Positions 34,001 to 45,572 are shown, counted from the stretch's first letter. The stretch is DNA of 64,000 nt from Neofusicoccum parvum (GCA_020912385.1 CP087223.1:186001-250000); one strand, 5' to 3'. Notes: a model not told the origin generated them from the letters alone. Numbers and translations: made by a program.

Positions 34001-34065
34001 TCGCTAGAACCCTAACCTCCTACGAAAACGAGGTCGCCCTCGAAAACAAACAACGGTAAACCCTT
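28020..34065 (+). pseudogene. Element 1 gag-pol remnant: Gag, protease, RT, RNase H, integrase, chromodomain
   Basis: Across many stops the frame shows, in order: Gag (GLKDEIKEAISYHDE, LSELVRLATDMDRRR near 28570-28680), a zinc knuckle with all three Cys changed to Tyr (Y-x2-Y-x4-H-x4-Y near 28895), protease (LINTGSYGNFIYN for D-T-G, 30040; GHDIILGMPWI, 30257), and RT ([42 protein letters not shown] in place of x-x-D-D, 31345-31700). These are followed by RNase H (KITYRKGSDNAAADALSRR, 32420), integrase (FVDRLTKYAYFLPYL; EEIVSDRDKL; YNSS, 33030-33400) and a GPY/chromodomain tail (KVYLLRKNIKTKR; LVEKILDYKRFDYQLKYLVK, 33560-33930). A chromodomain at the end of integrase targets integration to marked chromatin. 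The element cannot be functional. Confidence 0.92.
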
Positions 34066-34804
34066 AAGAAGCACAGGATCGAGAACTAAGCGAGCAGAAT
34101 CTACTAACTTAGGTGAATAAGGAGACCTTACACCCGTCGCGGGCTTACCGGTAGACTCGGTAGACTTAGCTAACTGTAGTATAGCAGGACCCACCGCCTT
34201 ATAACATGGCCGTTTTAACGCGGACGGACCCTTAGAACTCTTAGGATTAGGAACGTACCCCTTATCCTTAGCTAATACTACTAGCAGCTCCTCCACCTCT
34301 CGATAATCATACTTATCCAACGCAGCCAAGCTACTAGACTCAGCAAGAAGAGCCTTATAGCTATACTCCTCTAATAAACGCTGATTCTTACGTATCCGCT
34401 CTAGGCGAGCCGCGGCGGTTCCTAGCTCTTTCTATTACAACCGTAATGCCTCTTAAAGACGATCCATCTCTGCTAACGACGCCTAAAACCTCTCTTAGGC
34501 CTCTACCTCCTTCGCCTTTAACTTCTCCTATTCCCGTCGCAAGCTTTGAGCTAAAGCTAGTTAATAAAGGAACCTTAGAAAGAAGCCGCTATATACCTCT
34601 AGCTAAAGACAAACCCTTAGCGTCATACATCGTGAACCCCTTTAAAATACAAGAACCACAGCGCTCCCGACCGGGAACCACCTTACAAACACTACCGTTC
34701 AAGTCGTAATCGAAACAAGGATATATAGCGGGTAGAGGAACTAACTCTACTAGGACCGCTAAACGATAGCGCTCCTTAGTCGTATCCCACTTACGCTTCG
34801 ACAT
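34012..34804 (-). pseudogene. Antisense ORF of element 1: Cys-rich, coiled-coil protein (decayed)
   Basis: It lies on the strand opposite gag-pol, between integrase and the 3' LTR, with the start at 34804. The N-terminus reads MSKRKWDTTKERYRL, then AIYPC..SVCKVVPGRERCGSC, and stops at 34589. The frame goes on in pieces (KLKAKEVEA, SLAEMDRL) into a coiled coil (ARLERIRKNQRLLEEYSY, DYREVEELLVVLAKD) and an open tail to 34012 (GLPLFVFEGDLVFVGG). The same order of parts, with MSKRK at the start and RIRKNQRLL against RVRKQRELL in the coil, recurs antisense in element 2. It is therefore a conserved part of these elements and not chance. Function is unknown. Confidence 0.75.
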
Positions 34805-34903
34805 AATGCACTTACAGAGAAGGAATGTATCCAGGCAGTAAGACTTAAGAAATAGGCCACGCGGAAGAATCTTCAGGCCGAAGATCCTAAAAGGGGGGGA
34901 TAG

Positions 34904-35261
34904 TGTTACGGCACAGCCTCTATAAGGTGAGGAAGTTAGGGGATAGCCCTATAGCAGGCGAAGAATACAAAGATATATGGGTTAGAAGTTACGTGACTCC
35001 CGCGATCAGCTAGGACCCACCCACTCAGTAACTAAGCCGGCGGTCTTAACTAAGCCGTCCACTTAGTTAGAGCCAGGCGCTTAGGACGTGAGCACTACTA
35101 ACTCACTAAGTATATAGATTATAAATACTTTCCTATAGTATATAAACCACACTCCTTAGCATAGCTTTAACCTTTATAGTCAACTTTAATAATCAATCTG
35201 TACTATTAATTAGTAACACGGTCTTCGCACGCAGTACTTAGTCACGTGTATTCGTTTATAC
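34904..35261 (+). repeat. 3' LTR of element 1, first part
   Basis: It matches the 5' LTR from its first base (TGTTACGGCACAGCC) up to TTCGTTTATAC, where element 2 is inserted. Differences from the 5' LTR are almost all transitions. The last five bases, TATAC, are the nested element's target site. Confidence 0.9.
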
Positions 35262-35707
35262 TGTAACGGAGTGCCTTCTACTACACGACTTCGGAGTCGT
35301 CGGGTAGGAGTTGGGTAACCGAAGGGTTTACCTTGAGGACAAGAGTGGGTAAGGATAAGCGAGAAGAGAAGTGGGATGTTTACGTGCGGACTGGAATGCA
35401 CGCGATAAGACTCGTTACCAGTAATGAGTGAGATTGCTACTTTGAGTTGACCATAAAGGGTTAAGTATCTAGCTAAGTGAGTGTGCTTATATACTATAGG
35501 AAAGCTATGACAATCTGGATGTCCCTTATAGATATGAGGGTTGGATGGCCCTTATGGATTTGAGGGTTGGATCTGTTCTGATCCAATGTGGGTCCTTGTG
35601 GAGCCGCACGTGGTGTAGTACGTGATGTCTTCCTTGGCGTTTATTCTTGCGCCCGTTGTCTGCGCTTCCCGTCTTCCCTCATCTTAGTCGGACTGGGGTT
35701 CGTAACA
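35262..35707 (-). repeat. 3' LTR of element 2
   Basis: In element orientation it starts TGTTACGAACCCC and ends GGCACTCCGTTACA. It shares the terminal TGTTACG/CGTTACA with element 1 and the solo LTR, but the body is different. Confidence 0.92.
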
Positions 35708-35811
35708 CTACCTCCCCCCTTAAGGATCGTCGGCCCGACGATTTCCCCGTGGGATTATATCTTTCTATCCGTGGGTTTCTTCCTTCCTCTTACTCCCTAT
35801 GTTCCTTCGCC

Positions 35812-36582
35812 ATGTCCAAGCGTAAGCGTATTGACCAGAAGGCTGAGCGAGAGTCTTTAGCTACGAAGATCGATCTTTTTGGTGAAGTAATACCGGTTCC
35901 CTGTAGTGCTTGCCTCCTCGCGAATGCGAAGCGTAAGGCAGGTACGCCTGAGGTTGTTTACCGGATGGATCTTGGTTATGACCGTTGTGGCGAGTGTGCT
36001 CGTAGGGGTTTAACCGCCTGTGATGGGAGCGGTTTAGAGGATTCGGACTGTTTGTTTCTCTCCTCTTTTTAGTTGGTCTTTTTATTGACTTCTCTAGTTT
36101 CCCGATTGAAGCGCGCCATCGACAAGGCTGAGGCCGAGGAGCAGATGGTTCTCGACCTGCTTTAGAGGAATATGAGTCGATTACAGCGTGTACGGAAACA
36201 ACGGGAATTACTAAAGCGGCGTGGTAGCTTGATGATTTCCAAGAAGGCTCAGACCGTCGAGGAGTTAGAAGAGTTGGCTCGGTTAGAGGACGCTGCGGAG
36301 GCTGGGGATGTTATTGACCCTGAGGGCGCTGAGGAGGGGCGATCGCCAAAGCGTTTACGTGGCGCGTCCTCAGCTAATACCGTTGCGGGTCCGTCCCGGT
36401 CCGTTGGGTCTCCTGGGGCTGGTTCTGGTGCTGTGCCGCCCGAGGGTTCCGAGCTGGTTAATCAGGCGCGGCAGTCTCCGCTTCCTGAGTATAGTCCCGC
36501 CTTTTTTAAGGGTTACGTTCCCTTCGAGTATTCTGAGACGGCGGCAGTGGGCGTTCTGGGTTTCGACGGTGGAACTCATTAA
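35812..36582 (+). pseudogene. Antisense ORF of element 2: Cys-rich, coiled-coil protein
   Basis: It is on the plus strand, opposite gag-pol, between the chromodomain end (36632) and the 3' LTR (35707). ATG 35812 begins MSKRKRIDQKAERESLATKI. A Cys cluster follows: VPCSACLL, then DRCGECARRGLTACDGSG (C-x2-C ... C-x2-C-x6-C, a probable zinc-binding site). A TAG at 36070-36072 and another at 36163-36165 interrupt one continuous frame. Between and after them comes a coiled coil (RLKRAIDKAEAEEQMVLDLL; SRLQRVRKQRELLKRR; KAQTVEELEELARLEDA), then a Ser/Pro/Gly-rich tail ending FDGGTH at 36582. The pyrimidine-rich DNA at 36050-36096 could be an intron. The reading frame is much longer than chance expects and matches element 1's antisense frame. 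Role unknown; nucleic-acid or Gag binding is a guess. Confidence 0.8.
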
Positions 36583-36631
36583 TGAGTTCCCTGCATCCGT
36601 CGCAGTTTTCTGGTGGTTCCCAGGTATTGTC

Positions 36632-39600
36632 CTAATCTCCTTCCCACTGGAGGAGGTATCTGAACTGACCGTTGATGTAGCCACTGTCGAGTACCTTTTC
36701 CACGACCCAGTCTTGGTTTTCGTCGGCGTCGGGATTCTCTGGTCTCATTTCTTCTGTTTGGCGCAACGGGGTGGCGTTGGCTGGTACGGGTTCGAGTAGT
36801 GCTACATGGAAGACTGGGTGTATCCGCATTGTTTTTGGCAATTTAAGGCGGAAGTTTAATTTTCCTAGTTTCTCTGCGATCTCGAATGGCCTGATTTTCT
36901 TGAAATCCAGCTTGTTGTTTGGTCGTTTGGTCTTGATGTTTTTCCTAAGGAGGTAGACCTTATCCCCCTTCTTAAGCTTTGGTGCCTCCTGGTGCCGTCT
37001 GTCGTAGTACCTTGACATGAGGTATCTGTTGAATTCGAGGTCGAGCTGGAGTTGCTGATGGAGCGCTTTTAGTTGGTCGGCTTTAAGGATTCCTTTCTGG
37101 GCGAGGCTTTGGCTCGGGATTGGCTCTTGGTAGGCGGTTGGTTCGAATCCGTAGTTGGCGTAGAACGGAGACTCCTGTATGGCTGATGCCTTTGCGCTGT
37201 TGTACGCGAACTGAGCCAGTGGGAGTAGTTCAACCTAATTGTCTTGGCTGTAGTTCAGGTAGCAGCGGAGGTATTGCTCTAGAGTCTGATTCGTTCGTTC
37301 CGTCTGGCCGTCTGTTTGCGGGTGTGCCGTTGTTGAGAGCTTGTGTTTGCTTCCGAGTTGCCGTGTGAGGGTTTGCTAGAAGTGAGAGGTGAATAGGCGA
37401 TCCCTATCCGATACCAGCTCGTCTGGTAGCCCGTGATTGCCGAGGATTGTCCTGAGGAATGTATATGCCAATTCCTCTGCGTTTGCCGATTTGAGGTAGG
37501 GTAGGTAGTAGGCGTACTTCGTGAGTCTGTCTACTATCACGAGGATGGAGTCGTATTTGATCTTCGTAAGCGGTTCTTCTGACCAGGGTAGATCCGTAAT
37601 GAAGTCGAGGGTTATCGACTGCCATGGCCTTTCTGGCGCCGCTAGGGGCTGGAGGTTTCCATATGGGGCGTGTCTCGAGGCCTTGCTACGTAAGCATAGG
37701 TCGCACTGTGAGATTACTGCCTTGACGGTTCTTCTCAGTCCTGGGAAGTAGAAGTTTCTCGTGATTCGCTCGATCGTTTTTTCGATGCCTTGGTGTCCGT
37801 GTGCTGGAGCTTCGTGGAGGTCCTTGACGAGTGTTTCACGGAGTTTAGTAGGTACGTAGACCAGTCCTAGGAATAGGAGGGTTCCTTCTTCGTCCCTAGT
37901 AATCTGAGGGTCGTCTTCCTGTTTTCCAAGTTCTTCTGCACCGGTATCTCCTTCGTAGGCTTCTCGAATTTATTGTGTCCAGGCATTGCCTTCTCGGCGT
38001 ATTGCTGGCGCTAGGGCCCTTATAGGGGTGAGCGTACCGTCTGCCGCTTCTTCTAATACCGCGGGTTGATGCCCGGGTTTTCCTATACTATGGTCTGCCC
38101 TTCTGCTTAGCGCGTCTACGCGAGCATTCTCTGATCCCTTTCTGTAGGTAATCTTCATGTCGTAGGATGCTAGCTCTTCTGTCCATCTCACCTGTCTCCT
38201 TGTGAGTTCCTTGGTGGTGGTGAAGTAAGAAAGGTTCTTGTGGTCGTAATAGACCATGACCTGGTGCGTAGCTCCTTCTAGATAGTGTCTCCATTCCTTG
38301 AACGCGGTAACGATGGCTAGGAGTTCCTTATCGTGGACGTCGTAATTGAGCTCTGGGGGCGTCATTTTCCGAGAGTAGTACGCGATCGGGTGGAGGCGAC
38401 CTTGTTTGTCTGGTTGACTAATATAGGCGCCAATGGCGTAATCCGATGCGTCAGTTTCAAGGGTAATGGGTAGGTCTGGGTTATAGATGCCTAAGATAGG
38501 CGCCTCGCAGAACATTCTCTTAAGCGAGTCGAACGCCTCTTGCTGTACTTGTTCCCATTTAAACCCATGTTCCTTTCGGGTGAGCCTGGTTAAGGGTTCC
38601 GTCACCTTGGAGTAGTTCATGATGAACTTACGGTAAAAGTTAGTAAATCTAAGGAAGGACTGCACTTCTTTAACCGTCTTAGGTACGGGCCAATCCCTTA
38701 TTGCGTCGAGTTTGGTTTCGTCCATGCCAATATGTCCAGGGGTGATGATAAACCCTAGGAACTCTGTCCGTTGTGTGTACCATTCGCATTTTTCTGGCGC
38801 GATTTGGAGATCCTTTTCCTGTAGTGCCTTTAGGACTTGATGGATATGCTTAGTATGTTCTTCAAGCGTGTCTGAGTAGATGATGATGTCGTCCAGGTAA
38901 GCCGTACAAAATACATCTAAATACGGACGTAGGGTATCGTTGACTAGGCTCTAGAATGTGCCTGGGGCGTTGGTAAGCCCAAAAGGCATGACGGTATACT
39001 CGAAGTGTCCTAGGCGTGTTCTAAACGCGGTTTTCCATTCTTCTCCTTTCTTCATGCGGACTAGGTAGTATCCTTCACGGAGGTCGAACTTCGTAAAGTA
39101 TTTTGCCGTCCTGAACTTGTCCTGTAGTTCGTCTATCCTTGGGAGTGGATACCGGTTCTTCACCGTGATGTCGTTTAGCTGCCGGTAGTCGACGCAGAGT
39201 CGTAGCTTGCCGTTTTTCTTCGGGACGAATAGAATAGGGTATCCTGCCGGTGATAATAACGGGCGGATGTATCCTCTTTCTAAATTCTTGTCGATATATT
39301 CCCTTAAAGCCTCGAGCTCCTTTCCTGATAGGGAGTAGATTGGCTTGAACGCTGGCTGCGTTCCTGGGATAAGGGGTATCTCGTGGTCCTATGGCTTATG
39401 CTCTGGTAGCTGTCCTTTGCCTTGTTCTTGGAAGATCCTTGGATATTTCCAGAATTCCTGAGGTACCGTTTCTAGCTCTGGTATCGGTGCTGATTCTTTC
39501 TTAGTAGGCCTTATAAATCCGTCCTGGTCGCTGTGCCTGACTGCTGAAATGCCTTTCCCTAGGGAGCCTGCCTTCCTGTAGGCATTCCTTATGGCGTATC

Positions 39601-41990
39601 CCTGGTTGATCCTCTGGGGGCAGTCCCCTCTGACTGGCTTTGGGTTGTTATTCTCTTCTGGTGAGACCCCGTTGTAGGAGCTTCGTTGCATCTATGCGAT
39701 GATTCTTTGCTCCATTTCTCGGCTAGGCTTAACGTAAACCACGTACGCTTTCTCACCTCTGTGCCTTATACGCCTTAGCGCCGCAGCGGATATTTCCCTT
39801 ATTTCGACCGGGTCTTTTTGCCTCTGGCGGCTCAGGCCTTCTTGGCCCTGGCGGCTCTCGGTGGCGGGTTTCCCTGTGCTACGTTTCGTGCTTGCTAAGT
39901 GGCGCTTGCATGCTTCGTTTGGGAACGTAATCTCGTTCGTTCCCCAGCGGATATGGGGCTCGTGTGTCCTGAGCCATGGTATGCCTAGGATGATATCGTG
40001 TCCTGGCATCTTCGTGATGTCGAGGTTGATTCTTTCTCGGTGGTTGTTGATGGTGACCGTTGACTGGTCTGTTTCCATCCTAACCCATCCATCGCCGTAG
40101 TCTGCGGCTGATCCATCTATGGTTGAGAGGCGATAGGGCTCGCTCTTAGTAGCGTAGTGTAGGCCGTGCTTAATGATGAAGGTGTGGCTGATGAGGTTTG
40201 TACTTGCTCCACTATCGATCATAGCTCTAGCTGGCTTATTGTTGATTCGTATAGGGACTACAAGTTGTCTCCATAGATCTGGTCCGGTGAGTGATGTGCC
40301 GTTCGCTGTGCGTGATACCTGGTTGAGGGACCTAGTTCCCGGCCCCTCCTGTGGGTCCTGACATTCAGGGAGGCCGTCTAGTTTTTTGACTGCTGGGAGT
40401 CTTGAGCTGGGTACTCGCCTTCTGGGACTTGGATCCATTCAGTACGCGTGCCATCTTGGTGGGAGCGCCGTTCGTAGGGCTTATTATCCCGGATTTCCCA
40501 TTCGACCATGTAACAGTCTTTGATGTCGATGCCTGGGATCCATATTCCTTTAGCTGGGTTGCTATTTTCGGCGGGGAGCTTCCACGTGAGGCCTCGGTTG
40601 CTGGCTTAGCTAAGCATCGTATCGAGGAGCTCTTCTTCCTGTAGGGGCTCCTTCTGTTCCTCGGTTCCTAGATTTTCCTCTGGTTCTGGGGTGCTGTCGT
40701 ATATTTCCCCTATATCGCTGTTGACCAGTTCCTCGTCCTTTGGGAAGTTATCGATAAAGTCATCGATCTCTATTACTTCCTCATTTCGGGTTGCTGGCGC
40801 GATTTGCCGCTTCCTAGGCTTCTTTGGGTACCACCCTGTGGCGTCTTTATCGCTTTGGTGGGTTCGACAGTTGTCGTTGTAGTACGCTGTCCAGCTTAGG
40901 GAGTCGTGGTTGTTTAGCTGTCGTGCTGTTACCGTAGTTTCTCGGTTTACCGCGGAGGAGTTCTTCTCCTTTCGGTTACGCGGGTTTTGCGGGCAGTTGT
41001 GGCCGTATTTCCAGTCTTTACTGTAGTGGATGTAGAGCTTATCCTTGAAGCGCTGCTTCTGTTCTTCTGTCCACTCTGGGCGTGGGCCTCGGCTTTTATT
41101 GTTCCTGTCCTTGCCTCAGCGTGGGTTCTGGTTGTTTCCTCGGTTGACGTTATTAATTTCCATGGCGTCTCCTCCTTCCTGCGTATGTCTTGGGCGTGCT
41201 GGCCGCGTTGTGTTGGCTGGGTAGTGCTCGGAGCGTCTTTCCCAGAAGCGGTCGTCGAGTCGCCTAGCGAGTTCGATCATGTCGTCGAGTTTTTCAGGGT
41301 AGGAATGGAAGGCCATGGCGTCTTTGATATTGGGCTTGAGTCCCTTGTAGAAGTGGTCCCTTTGTGCTTGATCTGACCATCCTTCAAGGAAGGCGGCTGC
41401 CTGCCTAAAGTTGGAGGTATAGTCGGCCACTGACCCCTTCTGTTGGATTCCTATGATCTTCTGGGTTGCTTGTCGGACTTCATCGACGTCGTTGAATGCC
41501 CGTTTTAACTGAGCCACGAATTTGCCGTAGTCGTTAAACATATCCTTAGTAGTCTGGGACTGTACCGTCTTGGGTTTGTGGAGATGTTCGTTGAGATAGG
41601 GTTCGAACCATCGTTCTACCGTTCCGCGTAGGTAGGTTGAGGCGAAGAGGACCTTGTCTTCTTTATACTCGAATTGGTCGCTATAGATCCTGATATACCG
41701 TTCGAGCTGGGATACGAAGCCTTGTAGCTTCTGACGGTTCCTGTTAAAGGTATTAGGGTTTCTGATTTTGACCTTACGTGCCCTTGGTGTTGCCTGTTCT
41801 TCTTGGAGCTCCTAGAGCTGTTCGAGGCGGCCTTTGAGAGCCTTGATCGTGGCGACGAGATGCTCTATTGTTGGCTATGGGGCTGTTATGTTGTCGTCCT
41901 GCTTGTTAGTTCGCTTTTACAGGGATATACTTCTCTTTCCTTCTCGGCGGACCTTCTTGGCGGAACTTGAGCGCCAAGACGGTCTGTCCT
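36632..41990 (-). pseudogene. Element 2 gag-pol: long open pieces, several stops
   Basis: Open pieces in order on the minus strand: Gag 41541-41116 (KLDDMIELARRLDDRFWERR), knuckle remnant near 41000 (KYGHNCPQNPR), protease 40438-39692 (ARAMIDSGASTNLIS; MPGHDIILGIPWLR), linker 39691-39389, RT including 39163-38951 ([28 protein letters not shown]), then the RNase H region 38725-37970 (PITLETDASDYAIGAYISQ; YRKGSENARVDALSRR), integrase about 37960-37050 (readable with stops; VDRLTKYAYYLPYL), and the GPY and chromodomain end 37018-36632 (KVYLLRKNIKTKRPNN; VVEKVLDSGYINGQFRYLLQ). Few stops, mostly TAG. Some point changes in motifs suggest it is inactive, though less decayed than element 1. Confidence 0.92.
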
Positions 41991-42015
41991 TCTCTTGCAA
42001 GGAGGGTGGTCAAAG

Positions 42016-42461
42016 TGTAACGGAGTGCCTTCTACTACACGACTTCGGAGTCGTCGGGTAGGAGTTGGGTAACCGAAGGGTTTACCTTGAGGATAAGAGT
42101 GGGTAAGGATAAGCGAGAAGAGAAGTGGGATGTTTACATACGGACTGGAATGCACGCGATAAGACTCGTTACCAGTAATGAGTGAGATTGCTACTTTAAG
42201 TTGACTATAAAGGGTCAAGTATCTAGCTAAGTGAGTGTGCTTATATACTGTAGGAAAGCTATGACAATCTGGATGTCCCTCATGGATATGAGGGTTGGAT
42301 GGCCCTTATGGATTTAAGGGTTGGATCTGTTCTAATCCAATGTGGGTCCTTGTGGAGCCGCACGTAGTGTAGTACGTAATGTCTTCCTTGGCGTTTATTC
42401 TTGCGCCCGTTGTCCGCGCTTCCCGTCTTCCCTCATCTTAGTCGGACTGGGGTTCGTAACA
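42016..42461 (-). repeat. 5' LTR of element 2
   Basis: Same length (446 bp) as 35262-35707. It differs only by scattered transitions. It is followed, in element orientation, by CTTTGACCACCCTCC, the probable primer-binding region. Confidence 0.92.
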
Positions 42462-42567
42462 TATACTTATTCTCTCCCCCTACCTTATACCCACTTAAGG
42501 TAAACCCCTACACGGCTTACCACCCTCTTTAGTGTTTAATCCTTAGAGGTAGAGGCCCGCCGTTACA
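42462..42567 (+). repeat. 3' LTR of element 1, last part
   Basis: It resumes after element 2 with the duplicated TATAC and continues TTATTCTCTCCCCC to GCCCGCCGTTACA, matching the end of the 5' LTR. TATAG follows. Confidence 0.92.
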
Positions 42568-42572
42568 TATAG

Positions 42573-44677
42573 AACGTAGTGAAGTAGATTATTCAACTAA
42601 TTCTATGTATAAAAATAAATTACTGAAGAGAAAAGATTAAACTTAACGTAGGTAAATAAAGGCAAATGAATAGGAAAAAGCGGATTGATAATAATACATT
42701 AGCTAGAAATGGATTCGGATAAATCTTAACATATTTAATATGCATATATCCAGTATAAGCTTTTTACTATACTATACAACGAGTGGTGGTATTTTATCCC
42801 ACCATCGAATTAGATCGTTGATATAGCGAGGAAGAAAATAGATCGGTAAGCCCTACGGCTCGGCCACGATAGAAGTATCTTGTACATCAAGCGGCCTCTA
42901 CCGCGCGTTATTCTATGCCCGGTCGTGGCTTTATTAGGCACAGCGTCTGGTTGCTTGCACGGCTACGACCGTTTTAATTCCCGGTTTAACCTAGCTGGGC
43001 CGCGATTATAGAAAGAAAAGCCATGATTAACCCCTAAAGTTATGCTGGTTTTAATTAGCCAAGGCTAATAGAGCCTCTGAAGGAAGATATATGGAGCCAT
43101 GCAAGCTTTTTTCACGCCCTTATATAGAAGATTTTAACGGCTCGTACTTTTTTGCCTCCATCTCGCTCCCAGGATTCCTCTCCCGATAGCACCTTACTAT
43201 AGCCTAAACTGAGAGTTTGGACCTAGAGCTTAGAGACCTTAGACACTGGTACACGCTGCGGCCTTCGACGTTGACTCATGCCTTATTTGATTATACCACA
43301 CAACTCATATAATTACGAAATCTGATGGGCACACCCTTCTGTTTAAGTCTATCCTACACCTGCCACATCGGCTTTCCTCCTACTCTAATTACCCTGCTCT
43401 CCGTCTTATCCGGTTTCTCCTCTCGTGGTGGTGCTCAACCAACATTCCCTCGCCCACCTCCAGCGCTGGCCATTCCAGCATCAATGGAGTCAACTTTCGT
43501 TGCCGGCTCAGCATCCTAATCTCTTCAACAATGCCCTTGTTTAAGCTGGTTGGTATGACCCAGGCCTTGCAATCACGAGAACTCCTGCGGACGAGAAGTT
43601 CAAGCGCAACTATGCGACAGATAGGCCAGATCAAGCCGGGTGTGGTCACTCATGGTACACTTGAATTCCAGATTGAATAGTCTTTCACTTGATCGGACTG
43701 TACTTGAGGTTACCAAGACCCAAAAGAGAGCACAGCATCGACCTTTCTTGCACAGTTGATTCAGTATATCGGGTACAGCAGCATTTACTTTACTTTCATT
43801 ACGCAAGCTGCCTTGACCTAATCGGCATGTTTGCTGCGTTATAAGATTCTACCGGTTCAAAGGCCAAGGCGAAGTGTATTCGTTTACAGATTGATGGAAT
43901 TTCTACATGGACGGAACAGGAGAGCAGCCTTAAAACGTGAAAGCCCCTAATGGAACTCATCACCGCAATCCTGGCGAGATAATTCCTCTTGAGGCGAATA
44001 CTGGGACAGGAATACGTGTCTTTACTGTTTATTAAGGCGGGGGTGGAGACGGAGAGCTGGTGTGGCACTCGGTCGATGGCCTGGCTGATAGTTCCGCATG
44101 GTAACTGTTGGATCAAGAGAGGTTGATTGTTGGAATCGAAACAAGGAGATATGAACGGAGCAGCCACGTTGATTACCACGCACACATCTTCGACGCCCAC
44201 CATCCACAAAGCAGAAGATATTGACTAGCTGCTGACGGCGGCTTTACAGACACCGAGAACCCAGCAATCACCGTATGCATCCTCGGCCAGCAACATTCCA
44301 TGCGACTGCCGAGTGCCACAATCAACCTTCAAAGCGGGAGGCCAACACCCTGGCCCCAAAGATAAACGTAGCTGTGGGAGGTCATTAAAACACACAGGAG
44401 GGATTCGGTCCAGCTGGCGACGTCGCAGGCCTGCGGCAGATCAGACAGAATATGCGGCAGCGTTGACCGTCCAGCCGCAGGCTGTCAAGCTTTCGTTTCA
44501 CGGCCGTTTCACCGCGCATATGCTTTTGTTCGTCTCGGCGCTGGACGGCGAAGCACCAGCCAAGCTTGCTTCGCCTGGGCGTTTCGACCGCACCGTCTAC
44601 CTCTCCCCCACAGCACCAGCCATGCCTGCCTCAGAAACGCAGCGCAATCCCTGCCGCCCGACAGCGCGAGCCTGCGA
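42573..44677. other. Eroded DNA with weak gene traces
   Basis: 42573-43300 is AT-rich and without frames. A minus-strand open frame at 44209-43799 has some protein-like text (NNQPLLIQQLPCGTISQAID) but no domain or intron support. The overlapping frames at 44313-44867 disagree with each other. No gene is claimed. Confidence 0.35.
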
Positions 44678-44912
44678 TGCCGTCCGCCAGTTTCCCAACC
44701 CTCGACGACGCCGACCTGCGCTATCTCCGTCGCCGACCTGCCACCAAGGCTGCGCGACTCGCGCGACGGCTTCGCCGACGTTGTCCGCACGTTCCCCGTC
44801 CGATTTGTCTCCGCGCCCGTCGGCCCGGAGGCGCCGCAGCTTGGCGTTGACGTTGCGCGCCAGTTGATCAGGTCGCGCATAGCGATTTCGGCGAGGAAGG
44901 CGCGCGGGGCGT
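44678..44912 (+). pseudogene. Possible small gene remnant with a frameshift
   Basis: One frame begins MPSASFPTLDDADLRYL (44678 on). About 50 bp later the neighbouring frame reads better and runs to a stop at 44912 (SVADLPPRLRDSRDGFADVV, then FPVRFVSAPVGPEAPQLGVD and RQLIRSRIAISARKARGA). Both parts have a coding texture, so one base gained or lost near 44725 would join them. Unknown family. GC-rich shadows on the other strand are equally long, which lowers confidence. Confidence 0.28.
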
Positions 44913-45572
44913 AACAGCTTTGTTCGAGATTGCGAGGGTGGGCGGCGGCAACGGTGTGGAGGGGACGGCGAAGGGCCGGGCGGGAGGGAGGGGTTGGAAG
45001 ACGTGACGCGACGCGCTTTTTCCTTCCGTTTTTTTGCGAGACCCGAGTCCTCGGCCCAAGTCCAGCCCGGCACCGGATCCTTGCCGACCGAGGCCGGGGA
45101 TCGTGGCTCTCTGCACCCGAAATAGCCGAGTGGCGGCTTGCCGGTGGGTTCATCGCTCCAACGCCTCGGCCGCTCGCGGGCCTCTGAGCGCTGCGGAGGG
45201 AGATGGTGCAGTGCTGGCGCGCTGGCGTCTTGCGCTGTCCGAGTGACGCCCATGCATGCACTGACATGCTCGGATTCTTGCCGTCACAGCTGCATTTCGA
45301 AACGACTGGCAAAGACGACGCTGGAAGAAGCAGCAGTGGAGTCTCCACAAAGGCAGCCGAATTCCATCCTTTCCCGAACTCCTCTATAAACAGTGCGGCT
45401 TAATTCTCGACCTGCGGTCTAGCTTGTGGCTCCTGCTGGCACGCCATCGGTTGGCGCGAATAGCTTCGTTTCACATCTTCCGCGCTACCTACCGACTGCC
45501 GAAAGCATCCTCAGCTCTCCATTCCCAGAGATACGTTATCCATTCAGCTATAGCTTGCCCATTCCCTCCATG
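44913..45572. other. GC-rich to mixed sequence, no supported gene
   Basis: Several overlapping frames on both strands have low-complexity, Arg/Pro/Ala-rich products typical of non-coding GC-rich DNA. Confidence 0.35.

Larger units (their letters stand above)
35262..42461 (-). mobile_element. Nested chromovirus (Ty3/gypsy) 'element 2', 7200 bp, minus orientation
   Basis: Two 446-bp LTRs (35262-35707 and 42016-42461) are flanked by a TATAC duplication (35257-35261 and 42462-42466), inside the 3' LTR of element 1. On the minus strand the order is 5' LTR (42461-42016), primer region, gag, pol, purine tract (complement of 35708-35722) and 3' LTR. The LTRs differ at roughly a dozen positions, essentially all transitions (about 97% identity by eye), so the element is younger and much less RIP-damaged than its host element. 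Confidence 0.95.
27375..42567 (+). mobile_element. RIP-ruined chromovirus (Ty3/gypsy) 'element 1', split by a nested element
   Basis: The 5' LTR is 27375-27833. The 3' LTR is 34904-35261 plus 42462-42567. A TATAG target duplication flanks it (27370-27374 and 42568-42572). Without the nested 7.2-kb element it is about 8.0 kb. A purine tract AAAAGGGGGGGA stands before the 3' LTR. All retroviral-type domains are recognisable in plus-strand order but are full of TAG/TAA codons and Cys-to-Tyr, Asp-to-Asn type changes. This is the CpA/TpG-to-TpA signature of RIP. Confidence 0.93.

Noticed and set aside
35812..36582. Antisense frame as a normal host gene or as sense gag
   Set aside because: It lies wholly inside element 2, opposite to gag-pol, and a homologue occupies the same place in element 1. 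The Gag and knuckle are found at the other end of the element.
44509..45348. 279-codon minus-strand frame as a gene
   Set aside because: Composition is Arg/Pro/Ala-rich and it overlaps several equally long frames in GC-rich DNA. No domain, intron or start context supports it.
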